64,000 bases of DNA, taken from positions 62,001-126,000 of the forward strand of contig NZ_JAJCXB010000011.1 of NCBI RefSeq assembly GCF_020564935.1, written 5' to 3'. Positions 19,776 to 29,201 of the stretch are shown here, in pieces. Each line of letters begins with the position of its first letter. Position 1 is the first letter of the stretch. Source of the DNA: Streptomyces pinistramenti. Its GTDB lineage: Bacteria > Actinomycetota > Actinomycetes > Streptomycetales > Streptomycetaceae. The translations under genes were made by a program, and so were the position numbers. The notes under the pieces were generated by a model. That model made no database searches and had not been told where the DNA came from. It saw only the letters and a program-made list of their open reading frames with translations.

Positions 19776-21121
19776 GTGTGCATACGGATGCGGCCGCGGC
19801 GGGGGCGGGGCAGCGGGCCTCCCTCAGCCGGGTGACCCTGGTGGGGGAGCGGCGGCGGGTCGATCTCGTGCTGCCGGCGCAGGAGCCGATCGGTGTGCTG
19901 CTGCCCGACATCCTGCGGCTGCTCGACGACCGGCCGGGCACGGCACCGGTGTTGCGCCGGCTGGTCACCGCCGGCGGCTCGGTGCTCGCCCAGGACGACT
20001 CGCTGGCGTCGGCGCAGGTGCCCGACGGCGCCGTGCTGCGGCTGGTCCGCGAGCACGAGACGCCCGCCGCGCCGGTGGTGCACGACGCGACCGATGACGT
20101 GGCGGAAGACCTCGACATCCGCGCCTGGCGGTGGGGCGACCGGAGCCGGACGTGGACGGCGGGCACCGCGAGCGTGCTGCTGGCGCTGACCGCCGGGGTG
20201 TGCGCGGCCGGTTGGTACGGGCCGGCCCGCGCCGCGCTCTGGCTCGGCGTCATCGGGGGACTCGCGGCGGCCGCCGGTGCGGTGTGCGGGCTGCTCAAGC
20301 GGCGTGCGCTCGGGACCGCGTTGCTGGTGCCGGCGGGCGCCGTCGGCGCGCTCGCGTCGTGGCAGGCAGCCTCGACGGGCCCGGCGCGGCTGGCCGCGGT
20401 CGGACTGACCGTCGCCGCCACCCTCGCCCTGCTCGGCCTCTGCACGGGACTGGGCCGCGGCGGCCTCATCGGCGCGGCGACGGTCGGGCTCGCCGTGGGC
20501 GCGTGGGAGGCCGGTCTCGCGGTGACCGACGTGCCCCGTACGGGAGTTGCGCTCGGTGTGGTGGCGGTCCTGGCCCTGGGGTATCTGCCCCGGCTCGCGC
20601 TGATGGCGGCGGGCCTGACCCGGCTCGACGACCAGCGTTCCGGCGGCACCCCGGTGAGTCGGCATCAGGTGGCAACGGCGCTCGGCGCGACGCACCGTGG
20701 CCTCGCGCTGGCCACGGTGGCCATGGCCGTATCGGCGGGCGCGGCGGGCATCCTGGCGGCCGGCGCGGATGACGGGTGGGCGACGGCCGCCGCGCTGCTG
20801 GTGTGCGTGGTGCTGTTCTCCCGGGCGCGGGCGTATCCCCTGGCGCTGGAGGTCATCGCCCTGCTGGCGGCCGGTACGGCGGTGGGTGTCGGGCTGCTGC
20901 TCCGGTGGGCCGCGAGTTCCGGAGATCCCACGGGTGCCCTGGTGCTGCTGAGCCTCCTGGCGGTGCTGCCGTTGGCGGTGCTCGCGGTGCGGGTGCCCGA
21001 GCACATACGGGTGCGGCTGCGCCGTGTGATGAACCTGGTCGAGTCCGTCGGAGTGGTGGCGCTGTTCCCGGTCGCGCTCGGCGCGTTCGGGGTCTACGGC
21101 CGTCTGCTGCACACGTTCTGA
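19769..21121 (+). CDS. eccD: Type VII secretion integral membrane protein EccD
   Basis: The product is 450 aa from the ATG at 19769, overlapping the previous stop. Residues 15-95 form a ubiquitin-like (YukD-type) cytoplasmic domain (RVTLVGERRRVDLVLPAQEP, GGSVLAQDDSLASAQVPDG). From about residue 120 the rest is about eleven hydrophobic helices, the standard EccD topology. In mycobacterial ESX systems EccD dimers form the membrane channel scaffold. It is followed 23 bases later by the EspI-like ATPase and then EccC, an order seen in actinobacterial ESX loci. Together with EccC it is the only classical core component here. Confidence 0.88.
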   Translation: MVSVHTDAAAAGAGQRASLSRVTLVGERRRVDLVLPAQEPIGVLLPDILRLLDDRPGTAPVLRRLVTAGGSVLAQDDSLASAQVPDGAVLRLVREHETPAAPVVHDATDDVAEDLDIRAWRWGDRSRTWTAGTASVLLALTAGVCAAGWYGPARAALWLGVIGGLAAAAGAVCGLLKRRALGTALLVPAGAVGALASWQAASTGPARLAAVGLTVAATLALLGLCTGLGRGGLIGAATVGLAVGAWEAGLAVTDVPRTGVALGVVAVLALGYLPRLALMAAGLTRLDDQRSGGTPVSRHQVATALGATHRGLALATVAMAVSAGAAGILAAGADDGWATAAALLVCVVLFSRARAYPLALEVIALLAAGTAVGVGLLLRWAASSGDPTGALVLLSLLAVLPLAVLAVRVPEHIRVRLRRVMNLVESVGVVALFPVALGAFGVYGRLLHTF

Positions 21122-21144
21122 GCTGGAAGGGCGGCGGAGCACCC

Positions 21145-23007
21145 ATGTCGGAGAGCCATGAGACGGCCGGGCCTGCGGCAGGCCCGGAGGCGCCGGTGCC
21201 GGACGTACCGGGTCCGGCCGGCGCAAGCCCGATGGAGTGGCAGCGCGATCTGCTGCGGGAGTTGAGCGGGGGAACGATGACGGCCGGAGCGGATCCCCGG
21301 GCGATGGCCGGAGTCGGCGAGGGAGGAACCGGTGGAGGGGTCGAGGGAGGCGGAGCCGGGGCCTCTGCGCAGGGCGAGGCGCAGGGCCGGGTGGCGCAGG
21401 AGCGAAGGGGGCGGGAGACGCCAACGGTGCAGGAGGCGCGTTCGCCTTTCGACCCGCCTCCGGTTGCGCCGCCCGGTCCGCAGCCGGCTGCCGGGCCGCT
21501 TGTTCCGCAGCCTGCGGTGGTGACGGCGTCCGCCCCGCAGCCGTCCGCCCCGCAGCCGTCCGCCCCGGCGGCCGCCGCCCCGGCTCCCGGACAGCAACTC
21601 CAGTCCCCGCAGCAGTTGTTGGCCCCGCACCCTCCCCCGCAGCCATCAGCGGCCCAGCACCCGATGCCCCAACCACCCTCCGCACCGCAGCCCCCACCCT
21701 CCGGCCCGGCCGTGCCGCCACCTTCCACCCACGTCACGCTGCCCACCCAGGCCGCACCCCCAACTCACGCGCCACCCCCCGCCCCCGCAACTCAAACCCC
21801 CATATACCGCCCCGCCCCGGGAGTTCGCGTCCACGCACCGTCACCCACCCCCGTCTCCGTGCCGCTTCTGCCGCCCGATCTGGATGCGTTGCGGGTCAAG
21901 GCGCGGCACGGTGAGTCCGTCGTGCAGCGGGCGGGGCGGGCCGTGCGGCGGGCCCTCGCGTCGTCGCCGGCCGCGGAGACGGCCGCCGCCACCGAGACCG
22001 CGTACGCGATTCAGCAGCCCGTCACCACCGGCCGCCAGATCGCGGTGTCCAGCATCCGGGGCGGCGCGGGCAAGTCCACCGTCGCCGCCCTGCTGGCGCT
22101 GACCTACGCGCACTACCGTGCCGACCCGGTGCTCGCCGTCGAGGCCGACCCGGCGCTCGGCACGCTGCCGCACCGGCTCGGCGCGACGGAGGTCCGCTGG
22201 TCGGGCACGGACCTGGCGCAGATCGTCGATCCGTCGATGCTGATCACGGACCTGACGGGGTATCTGCTGCCGTTCCCCGGCGGCGGCTGGCTGCTGCCCG
22301 GCAGTCAGGGCGCGATCGGCACCCGGCTGGACCTCGATACGTACCGGATCGTGATGACCTCGCTGCGCCGGTACTTCGCGACCACCGTCGTGGACTGCGA
22401 GACGCTGCCCGCCGAGGTGGCGCGTACGGCCCTGGTGACCACGCAGGCCCGGGTGCTGGTCTCGCCGGCGACACCGGAGGGTGTGGTGGCCACGCGCGCC
22501 GTACTGGACTGGGTGGGCGGCGTGCACCGCGGGATCCTGCCGACGACCGTCGTGGTGCTCAGCCACGGCGCGCCCGATACGGGGCTCGATCTGCGGCGGG
22601 CCGCCGAGCATCTCGGCGCCGGCGGCGCGGCGGTGCTGCCGCTCCCGTACGACCGGCACCTCGCGGCCGGGGGCGCCATCCGTACCGCACTCCTCGGGGA
22701 ACGGACGCTCCGGGCGGCGGCGCGGATCGCGGGTGAGGTGATGAACCGCGCGGTCTCCCGCGGCCGGCCCGCGCCCCCCGGACAGCGCGATACGGCCGGG
22801 GGAACCCCGCCGACGGCCCCGGGGAGCCCGACGCCCCAAGGGGGCTCGGCGGTTTCCCCGGCGTATCCCTATCCGCAGACGGTCACGGCTTTCTGTCCCC
22901 AGGCTCCCGAGACCCCCGTCCCATCGGGGTACACCGGCCACCCCCCGGCCGCCCCCACCCCTCCCGTACACCCCGCCGCTCCCCCCACCCCCGGGCCGCC
23001 CCGGTGA
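21145..23007 (+). CDS. Proline-rich MinD/ParA-like ATPase (EspI-like) of the type VII module
   Basis: The product is 620 aa from the ATG at 21145 (GGAG upstream). Residues 1-240 are low complexity, first Gly-rich and then Pro/Ala/Gln-rich with short repeats such as QPSAPQPSAP. Residues about 285-540 are a MinD/ParA-type P-loop ATPase: the deviant Walker A RGGAGKST spans 305-312, with Arg where Lys is usual at its first position, followed by VLAVEADPALGTLP and VVDCETLP. The C-terminal 80 residues are again Pro-rich. This layout (Pro-rich arm plus MinD domain) matches EspI-like proteins encoded with mycobacterial and Streptomyces ESX systems, which are thought to modulate secretion in response to ATP. 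Its stop overlaps the EccC GTG. Confidence 0.8.
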   Translation: MSESHETAGPAAGPEAPVPDVPGPAGASPMEWQRDLLRELSGGTMTAGADPRAMAGVGEGGTGGGVEGGGAGASAQGEAQGRVAQERRGRETPTVQEARSPFDPPPVAPPGPQPAAGPLVPQPAVVTASAPQPSAPQPSAPAAAAPAPGQQLQSPQQLLAPHPPPQPSAAQHPMPQPPSAPQPPPSGPAVPPPSTHVTLPTQAAPPTHAPPPAPATQTPIYRPAPGVRVHAPSPTPVSVPLLPPDLDALRVKARHGESVVQRAGRAVRRALASSPAAETAAATETAYAIQQPVTTGRQIAVSSIRGGAGKSTVAALLALTYAHYRADPVLAVEADPALGTLPHRLGATEVRWSGTDLAQIVDPSMLITDLTGYLLPFPGGGWLLPGSQGAIGTRLDLDTYRIVMTSLRRYFATTVVDCETLPAEVARTALVTTQARVLVSPATPEGVVATRAVLDWVGGVHRGILPTTVVVLSHGAPDTGLDLRRAAEHLGAGGAAVLPLPYDRHLAAGGAIRTALLGERTLRAAARIAGEVMNRAVSRGRPAPPGQRDTAGGTPPTAPGSPTPQGGSAVSPAYPYPQTVTAFCPQAPETPVPSGYTGHPPAAPTPPVHPAAPPTPGPPR

Positions 23008-26000
23008 CCCTCCGCATCGTTCACCGTCCCGCGCGTACCACCCGTCCGCTCCCCGGCCCCGGGGAGCGGCGGATCGAGGCGCCGCCCAACCTTCCCGAGG
23101 GCAAGTCCGGCTCGGCCGCGACGTCGCTGCTGCCGATGGCGGGGGTGCTCAGTTCGGTCGTGATGATGACCGTCGTGCGCAACAGCCAGTTCGCCGCGCT
23201 CGGCGCGATCGTGCTGGTCGTGGCGGTGCTGGGCGGTGTCCTGCTGCTCTTCTCGCAGCGCGGGCGTGCCCAGCGGCAGCGGCGTGCCCAGCGCGAGAAC
23301 TATCTGGAATACCTGGAAGGGCTGCGCGAGGAGCTGGGCGCTGAGGACCGTGCGCGCCGGGAGGCGGCGCGGGTGCTGGCGCCGCCGCCGGAGGCGCTGT
23401 ACGACCTGGTGCGCGACCCGGCGCGGCGGTGGGAGCGGCGGCGGACGGACACCGACTTCCTGGAGGTCCGCATCGGTACCGGCGCCGTGCCGGTACGTCT
23501 CCTCACCGTGGAACGGCAGGGCAGCAGCGTGCTGACGCCGCCCGACCCGTTCATGCTCAACGAAGCGGCGGGCCTGCAGGAGCGGTTCACCACCGCGCCG
23601 GAGATGCCGCTCACCGTGCCGCTGGACCGTACCGGCAACGTCACCGTCGTCGGCGGGCGGGCGGCGGCGCTGCGGGCGGTGCGCACCCTCCTGGTGCAGA
23701 CGGCGGCCGCGCACGCACCCGACGACGTGGCCATCGCCATCGCCTGCCCCCGGGAGCGGCTGGCCGACTGGGAGTGGGCGAAGTGGCTGCCGCACGTCCT
23801 GGACCCGGAGGAGTGGGACGGCCCGGTCAGCGCCCGCCGGATCGCTCCGGGCACCGCGGAGCTGGGCGACCGGCTCGCGGCCGAGCTGCGGCAGCGCGCC
23901 ACGTACGCGGCGGAGGTGCGCCGCGGGCTGGCCGGAAAGGACGCGCTGGGGCTGGCCAAGCGCCTGCTCGTGGTCAGCGACTCCTACGGGGAGGCGGCCC
24001 GCGAACTGCCGTGCCCCGACGAGGCGGTGGGGCTGCGGGACATGGGGGTGACCGTGCTGCATCCGGTCGCCGAGCGGACCGACGAGCCCGGCGAGGTCGG
24101 CCTGCGCCTCACCGTGTCGGACGGGGAGCCGGGCGAGGTCACCATGACGGACCTGCGGGATCCGGCGGCGTCCGGTGCCCGGCCCGCCGGGACGCAGGGC
24201 GCCGCCTTGGGGCCGCCCGTTGCCGTGCACGGCACGCTGTCCGCGGTGACCGCCGCGGGCGCCTCGGGCCTGGCCAGGATGCTGGCGCCGCTGCGTCTTT
24301 CCGCGGAGTCGGCCGCCGCCGGAACCCCGCTGTCGGGACCGGTGGACTTCACCGAGCTGCTGGGTGTCGAGGACCCGCAGGCCCTGGACGTACGGCAGTT
24401 GTGGCAGCCCCGGGGCGAGCAGGCGTTCCTGCGTGTCCCCATCGGGCTCGACGACCGTCACGAGCCGGTGCTGCTGGACCTGAAGGAGTCCGCCGAGCTG
24501 GGCATGGGCCCGCACGGACTGTGCGTCGGGGCGACCGGCTCCGGCAAGAGCGAGCTGCTGCGCACGCTGGTCCTCGCCCTGGTGGCCGCCCATCCGCCGG
24601 AGGACCTCGCGATGGTGCTGGTGGACTACAAGGGCGGCGCCACCTTCGCGCCGTTCTCGGGACTGCCGCACGTCGCCGGCGTCATCACCAACCTGGAGAA
24701 CCAGGCAGGACTCGTCGAGCGCGTCCACACCAGCCTGGCCGGTGAGGTCACGCGGCGGCAGCAGGTACTCAAGGACGCCGGGAACCTCCCCGACATTTCC
24801 GGCTACCGTGCCGCCCGGCGCCTGCGCCCCGAACTGGAGCCGCTTCCGCACCTGTTCGTCGTGATCGACGAGTTCGGTGAACTGCTCACCGCGAAGCCCG
24901 ACTTCATCGACCTGTTCCTGTCGATCGGCCGCATCGGGCGGTCGATCGGGGTGCACCTGCTGCTGTCCAGCCAGCGCATCGAGAGCGGCAAGCTGCGCGG
25001 ACTCGACACCTACCTCTCCTACCGGCTGGGCCTGCGCACCTTCTCGCCCGACGAATCGCGCACCGTGCTGGACACCCCGGACGCCTTCCACCTGCCGCCG
25101 ATCCCCGGCTTCGGCTACCTGAAGGTCGACACCAGCCACTACGAACGGTTCAAGGCCGGCTACGTCACCGGGCCCCACCACGGCCCGGCGCGCCAGGACG
25201 ACGCCGACGACCGGCCGGTGGTCCTCCCGTACCCCGCGTACAACTCCCTCGCGCCGCCCGGCGGTCCGGACGGCACACAGCCCGTGCCCGCGCGCCGTAC
25301 CGCGGGCCCCACTCTCCTGTCGGTGATGGTCGGGCAACTGGCCGGCGCGGCGCCGCCGGTGCCGCAGATCTGGCTGCCGCCACTGCCCGCGGCGGTGTCC
25401 CTGGACGCCGTGGCGGGCCCGCTGGAGACGGACGGCAGGCGGGGGATGCGGCTCGCGCGCCGGCCCGATGGCGCGTTGCGGGTTCCCCTCGGCGTGCTGG
25501 ACGACCCGGGCAGGCAGTGGCAGGGCCCGTGGACGGTCGACCTGACGGCCGCGGGCGGGCACCTCGCCGTCATCGGCGGCCCGCAGAGCGGTAAGACGAC
25601 CCTGCTGCGGACCCTGATGCTCTCCCTCGCGCTCACCCACACCCCGCAGGACGTCGGCATCTACGGCCTCGATCTGGCCGGCGGCGGACTGCCCGGCATG
25701 GCAGGACTGCCGCACGTCGGCGGCATCGCGGGCCGCGCCGACCGGGAGCGGGCCACCCGCACCGTCGAAGAAGTGCACGCCATGCTGACCGCGCGGGAAG
25801 TCCTCTTCCGCGAGCACGGCATCGACTCGGTGGAAGCGCTGCGGCGGATGCGGGCCCGCGGCCTGCTGACCGGGCTGCCCGGCCTGGCGTCCACCGACAT
25901 CGTGCTCGTCATCGACGGATTCGGCGAGCTGCGCGAGGAGTTCGGCCCGCTGGACGAGGCCGTCGCCGATCTGCTCCGGCGCGGCAGCGGCTACGGCATC

Positions 26001-27143
26001 CACGTCGTGGCGGGCATGCTGCGCTGGAACGATGTGCGGATCGCCGCCCAGTCCGCCTTCGGCACCAAGATCGAGCTGCGGCTGAACGACCCCGGCGAGT
26101 CCATGATCAGCCGCAAGCTGGCCGCCACCCTCACCCCGGACGAACCGGGCCGCGCGGTGACGGAGGGCAAGCGCGTCGCCCAGGCGGCGCTGCCCCGTAT
26201 CGACACCCTCGGCACGGTCGACGACCTCGGCGAGGCCGCCGAACAGGCCGTCCGTACGGTGCGCGCGGCCTGGAGCGGAGCGGACGCGGCACCCGTACGG
26301 GTCCTGCCGGCGAGGCTGCCAGCCGCCCGGCTGCCGAGCGCGGCCGATGAACCCCGCCGGATCCCGCTCGGCCTCGATCAGATGGCGCTCCGGCCCGTGC
26401 TGCTCGACCTGTTCGGCGCCGACCAGCATCTGCTCGTCTTCGGTGACGGGGAGTGCGGCAAGACCAACCTGCTGCGCCAGGTGACCCACAGGCTGATCGA
26501 GCGGTACGGCGACGAGGAGCTGGTGTTCGCCGTCATGGACCCGCGGCGCGGCCTGCACAGTCTCGTGCCGGAGGAGTACCGCGGCGGCTACGCGCACAAC
26601 GCCAGGCTGGCGGGCGGCCTGTCCGCCGCCATCGCGCAGGAGCTGGAGAAGCGGCTGCCGGACGACTCGGTACCGCCGGAGGTGCTGGCGGCGGGCGGCG
26701 CGTCCGTCACCGGCCCGCGGATCGTGGTGCTGGTCGACGACTACGACGTCCTCGCCTCGGCGGGAGCGCAGCCGCTGGGCCCGTTCCTGCCCTACCTGCC
26801 GTCGGCGGCGGACATCGGACTGCACTTCGTCGTCACCCACCGGTGCGCCGGGGCCGCCCGCGCCCTGTACGAACCGTTCCTGATGACGCTGCGGGAGAGC
26901 GGGGCGTCCGCCCTGGTGATGGCGGGGGACCGGGGCGAGGGGCAGCTCTTCCCCGGCGTCCACCCCGCGGACCAGCCGGCCGGACGGGGCACCTTCGTAC
27001 GCCGCGGGGAGCGCAGCCGCCTGATCCAGACGGCGCTCGCGGCACCACCGGCGGCCGGTCCGGCGCCGTCGACCTGCCGCGACGACGAGCCCACCGGCGG
27101 GGAACGCCCCCGCACGCAACGACAGGGACGGACCGACGCATGA
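23004..27143 (+). CDS. eccC: Type VII secretion ATPase EccC (FtsK/SpoIIIE family, three ATPase domains)
   Basis: The product is 1379 aa from the GTG at 23004, overlapping the previous stop (GTGA). Two N-terminal membrane helices lie at about residues 38-88 (SSVVMMTVV, GAIVLVVAVLGGVLLL). Three P-loop domains follow: GATGSGKS at 509-516 with Walker B VLVDYKGG (Asp541), GGPQSGKT at 858-865, and GDGECGKT at 1147-1154. This is the fused EccCa+EccCb arrangement. In ESX systems the first domain is the essential motor, and the C-terminal domains bind substrate signal peptides. The long C-terminal reading overlaps the next gene by four bases (ATGA). It is the energy source for exporting the upstream WXG proteins and toxin. 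Confidence 0.95.
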   Translation: MTLRIVHRPARTTRPLPGPGERRIEAPPNLPEGKSGSAATSLLPMAGVLSSVVMMTVVRNSQFAALGAIVLVVAVLGGVLLLFSQRGRAQRQRRAQRENYLEYLEGLREELGAEDRARREAARVLAPPPEALYDLVRDPARRWERRRTDTDFLEVRIGTGAVPVRLLTVERQGSSVLTPPDPFMLNEAAGLQERFTTAPEMPLTVPLDRTGNVTVVGGRAAALRAVRTLLVQTAAAHAPDDVAIAIACPRERLADWEWAKWLPHVLDPEEWDGPVSARRIAPGTAELGDRLAAELRQRATYAAEVRRGLAGKDALGLAKRLLVVSDSYGEAARELPCPDEAVGLRDMGVTVLHPVAERTDEPGEVGLRLTVSDGEPGEVTMTDLRDPAASGARPAGTQGAALGPPVAVHGTLSAVTAAGASGLARMLAPLRLSAESAAAGTPLSGPVDFTELLGVEDPQALDVRQLWQPRGEQAFLRVPIGLDDRHEPVLLDLKESAELGMGPHGLCVGATGSGKSELLRTLVLALVAAHPPEDLAMVLVDYKGGATFAPFSGLPHVAGVITNLENQAGLVERVHTSLAGEVTRRQQVLKDAGNLPDISGYRAARRLRPELEPLPHLFVVIDEFGELLTAKPDFIDLFLSIGRIGRSIGVHLLLSSQRIESGKLRGLDTYLSYRLGLRTFSPDESRTVLDTPDAFHLPPIPGFGYLKVDTSHYERFKAGYVTGPHHGPARQDDADDRPVVLPYPAYNSLAPPGGPDGTQPVPARRTAGPTLLSVMVGQLAGAAPPVPQIWLPPLPAAVSLDAVAGPLETDGRRGMRLARRPDGALRVPLGVLDDPGRQWQGPWTVDLTAAGGHLAVIGGPQSGKTTLLRTLMLSLALTHTPQDVGIYGLDLAGGGLPGMAGLPHVGGIAGRADRERATRTVEEVHAMLTAREVLFREHGIDSVEALRRMRARGLLTGLPGLASTDIVLVIDGFGELREEFGPLDEAVADLLRRGSGYGIHVVAGMLRWNDVRIAAQSAFGTKIELRLNDPGESMISRKLAATLTPDEPGRAVTEGKRVAQAALPRIDTLGTVDDLGEAAEQAVRTVRAAWSGADAAPVRVLPARLPAARLPSAADEPRRIPLGLDQMALRPVLLDLFGADQHLLVFGDGECGKTNLLRQVTHRLIERYGDEELVFAVMDPRRGLHSLVPEEYRGGYAHNARLAGGLSAAIAQELEKRLPDDSVPPEVLAAGGASVTGPRIVVLVDDYDVLASAGAQPLGPFLPYLPSAADIGLHFVVTHRCAGAARALYEPFLMTLRESGASALVMAGDRGEGQLFPGVHPADQPAGRGTFVRRGERSRLIQTALAAPPAAGPAPSTCRDDEPTGGERPRTQRQGRTDA

Positions 27144-28642
27144 CGACGGATGTCATCGCCCTCACGGAGCGGATGCCGGACGTGTGGAGCGTGGCGGCCG
27201 GACTCATGGCGGGCGGCCCCGACACCCTGGTGTCCACCGGGTCCGAGGGCGCCGTGCTCCAGCTGTCGGACGCCGGAGGCAGGCCGCTGGCCTCCATCGA
27301 GGCACCCGTCCTCGTTCACCCGGCGGGCGAGGCGGCGCGGCTGCTCGGCCCCGGATTCGACGGCTTCGGCGAGGGGCCGCTGTGGTGGACCGAGGTACGG
27401 GCGGCCACCGGCGCGCCCGGCGCCGACCGTCTCGCGGGGGTCATCGCCGGCCGCCTGGTCGGTCGGCTGGGCGGTGCGGTGTGGCCGCGCTCGGCGGCCG
27501 TCGACGCGTACGGCACGACCGTGCCGGACGCCGTGGCCGCCACCGGACAGGTCGCCGCGCAGCCCGCGGTGGACGTCCTCACCGACCGGACTGCGGTGAT
27601 CATCCTCGACCGTCCGCTGATCGCCATGACCGCCTGGCTGGCGGACGCCTTCAGGGCGACCGCGGGGGAGGAACGCGCCCTCCAGATCGTCACGCCACCC
27701 GGCACCCGGCTCACGCTGCCGGTCCGCTCGATGCTGTCAGGGCTGCCGAACCGCTGGGTCGTCCAGGACGGCCGGGGCGGATACTACGACGGCCTCTCGG
27801 GATCCGAAGTGCGCTGGCGGGACGGGCAGTTCGAGGCGACCGGGACGCTCGCGGCGCCCTACGTCCGCGGCACGTCCGCCGACCCGGAGACGGAGCCGGG
27901 GTCGGACGTGGCACCGGATCCTGGCCGTACGACGCCGGGTTCCGCCCCGCCCGCGAGCGCGGCGGACCCCGGCCGCCAGCTGCTGCTCTCCCTGCGCACC
28001 CACCACCCCGCCGATCACGACCTGCTCATCGGCGGCGCACTGGAGGACATCTGGCAGCAGCTCACGGGCGCGCCGCCGGCCGGCTGGGGCACCGCTGAAC
28101 CCGCCGCCTCCCCCTGGTCACGGCACGAGCTGACCGCCCTGGTCAGACACCGCGCCCCGCAGCCCACCCGGCTCGTCGTCGTGGGGCACCCCACAAGGCC
28201 CGCCCTCGCCACCCTGCACGCACGGCGCACCGCCGAAGGCGTCGAGGAGGACCTCACCTTCGCGCTCGGCTTCCCTCCGGCATCCGGCCTTCCGCTCGAC
28301 GCGTTGCCCGCGCTGGCCGCGCGCCTGGTGGCCAGGCACGGCCTGGAGTCCCTGCTCGCGCAGGTCCGCAGCGCCCGCTCCGATCTGAGCGTGCCCGCCC
28401 GGATCGACCCGCCGCCCCGGCCGGTGGCCTTCGTGCTCGGCAGCGAAGCGGTTCGCGAGACGGGGCTCGTCCGTGCCCGCAGGGCACCGCTGTCCGGCCG
28501 CCCGGAACAGCTCGGCCCGGCGGCCGCCGCGGGCTTCTACTACCCGCTGGGCGAAGACGCCTGGCAGGAACTCGACGTACTGATGCGGCATCTGCACCCC
28601 GGGGAGCGGGGAACGGACCCGCGCGGTGCGGGCCGGGTCTGA
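27140..28642 (+). CDS. Protein of unknown function coupled to EccC (DUF6177-like)
   Basis: The product is 500 aa from the ATG at 27140, whose codon overlaps the eccC stop. No signal peptide or membrane helix is evident, so it is probably cytoplasmic. Residues 1-235 form one globular domain (DVIALTERMPDVWSVAAGLM, TDRTAVIILDRPLIAMTAWL, TPPGTRLTLPVRSML). Residues 240-300 are a Pro/Gly/Ala linker. Residues 300-500 form a second domain (LFALGFPPASG-like strands, FYYPLGEDAWQELDVLMRHL). I recall DUF6177 proteins beside Streptomyces EccC genes, and this looks like one; no catalytic motif is recognisable. Strict coupling to EccC suggests a partner of the ATPase, perhaps filling a role taken by EccE or an accessory factor elsewhere. 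Confidence 0.65.
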   Translation: MTTDVIALTERMPDVWSVAAGLMAGGPDTLVSTGSEGAVLQLSDAGGRPLASIEAPVLVHPAGEAARLLGPGFDGFGEGPLWWTEVRAATGAPGADRLAGVIAGRLVGRLGGAVWPRSAAVDAYGTTVPDAVAATGQVAAQPAVDVLTDRTAVIILDRPLIAMTAWLADAFRATAGEERALQIVTPPGTRLTLPVRSMLSGLPNRWVVQDGRGGYYDGLSGSEVRWRDGQFEATGTLAAPYVRGTSADPETEPGSDVAPDPGRTTPGSAPPASAADPGRQLLLSLRTHHPADHDLLIGGALEDIWQQLTGAPPAGWGTAEPAASPWSRHELTALVRHRAPQPTRLVVVGHPTRPALATLHARRTAEGVEEDLTFALGFPPASGLPLDALPALAARLVARHGLESLLAQVRSARSDLSVPARIDPPPRPVAFVLGSEAVRETGLVRARRAPLSGRPEQLGPAAAAGFYYPLGEDAWQELDVLMRHLHPGERGTDPRGAGRV

Positions 28643-28731
28643 GGTCCGGGGTGCCGATCGGCCGCGTCCGCCGACCGGACACCGGGTGTCCCGTCCCTCG
28701 GGCGGCCCAAGGGGCAGGGCATCAGCTCGTC

Positions 28732-28748
28732 TAGACTCCGTGTATACA
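28732..28748 (+). promoter_or_regulatory. Candidate -10 region for the nuo operon
   Basis: TAGACT (28732-28737) and TATACA (28743-28748) lie about 50-65 bases upstream of the nuoA GTG, in the only non-coding DNA before the operon. No convincing -35 stands at the proper distance, so this is a weak candidate. Confidence 0.3.
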
Positions 28749-28796
28749 GATCGTCGAAATCGTTGAACAAGCGCAGTCAGGGAGCGAGGGGCGGAC

Positions 28797-29201
28797 GTGC
28801 CGGACGACACGACCGTGCGCACCATCAGCGCCGCGGACTATTTCCAGGGGTACTCGTTCGTCGGCCTCGTCGCCGTCGTCGGTGTCCTCTTCGTTGCCGT
28901 GGCATTCGGGGCGGGGCGGCTGCTGCGGCCCGTGGTGCCGACCCCCGAGAAGCTGCTGACGTACGAATGCGGTGTGGACCCGGTCGGTGAGGGCTGGGCG
29001 CACACCCAGGTCCGCTACTACGTCTACGCCTTCCTCTACGTGATCTTCGCCGTCGACTCGATCTTCCTGTTCCCCTGGGCGACGGTCTTCGCCGCCCCCG
29101 GCTTCGGCGGCGTCACGCTCGTGGAGATGTTCGTCTTCCTCGGCTTCCTCACCGTCGGCCTGCTCTACGCATGGAAGAAGGGCGTCCTGGAATGGACGTG
29201 A
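28797..29201 (+). CDS. nuoA: NADH-quinone oxidoreductase subunit A
   Basis: The product is 134 aa from the GTG at 28797 with a GAGGGGCGG SD region. It has three membrane helices and the conserved Cys-containing loop [15 protein letters not shown] between helix 1 and 2, followed by [24 protein letters not shown], typical of NuoA/NdhC. It contributes to the membrane arm and quinone-site loop of complex I. It is the first gene of a ten-gene operon in which every gene overlaps or touches the next; it overlaps nuoB by ten bases. This operon lacks nuoD, E, F and G. Confidence 0.95.
   Translation: MPDDTTVRTISAADYFQGYSFVGLVAVVGVLFVAVAFGAGRLLRPVVPTPEKLLTYECGVDPVGEGWAHTQVRYYVYAFLYVIFAVDSIFLFPWATVFAAPGFGGVTLVEMFVFLGFLTVGLLYAWKKGVLEWT

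Noticed and set aside
22869..27119. A 1416-codon open frame antisense to eccC
   Set aside because: It is a GC-skew artefact: the real EccC frame carries P-loops, membrane helices and family motifs, while the antisense frame is low-complexity Arg/Gly/Ala sequence with no domain.
14985..28642. Possibility that the type VII block is a prophage or integrative element
   Set aside because: No integrase, tRNA-associated attachment repeats, phage structural genes or transposase are present. Only the toxin tail and partner look foreign in composition.
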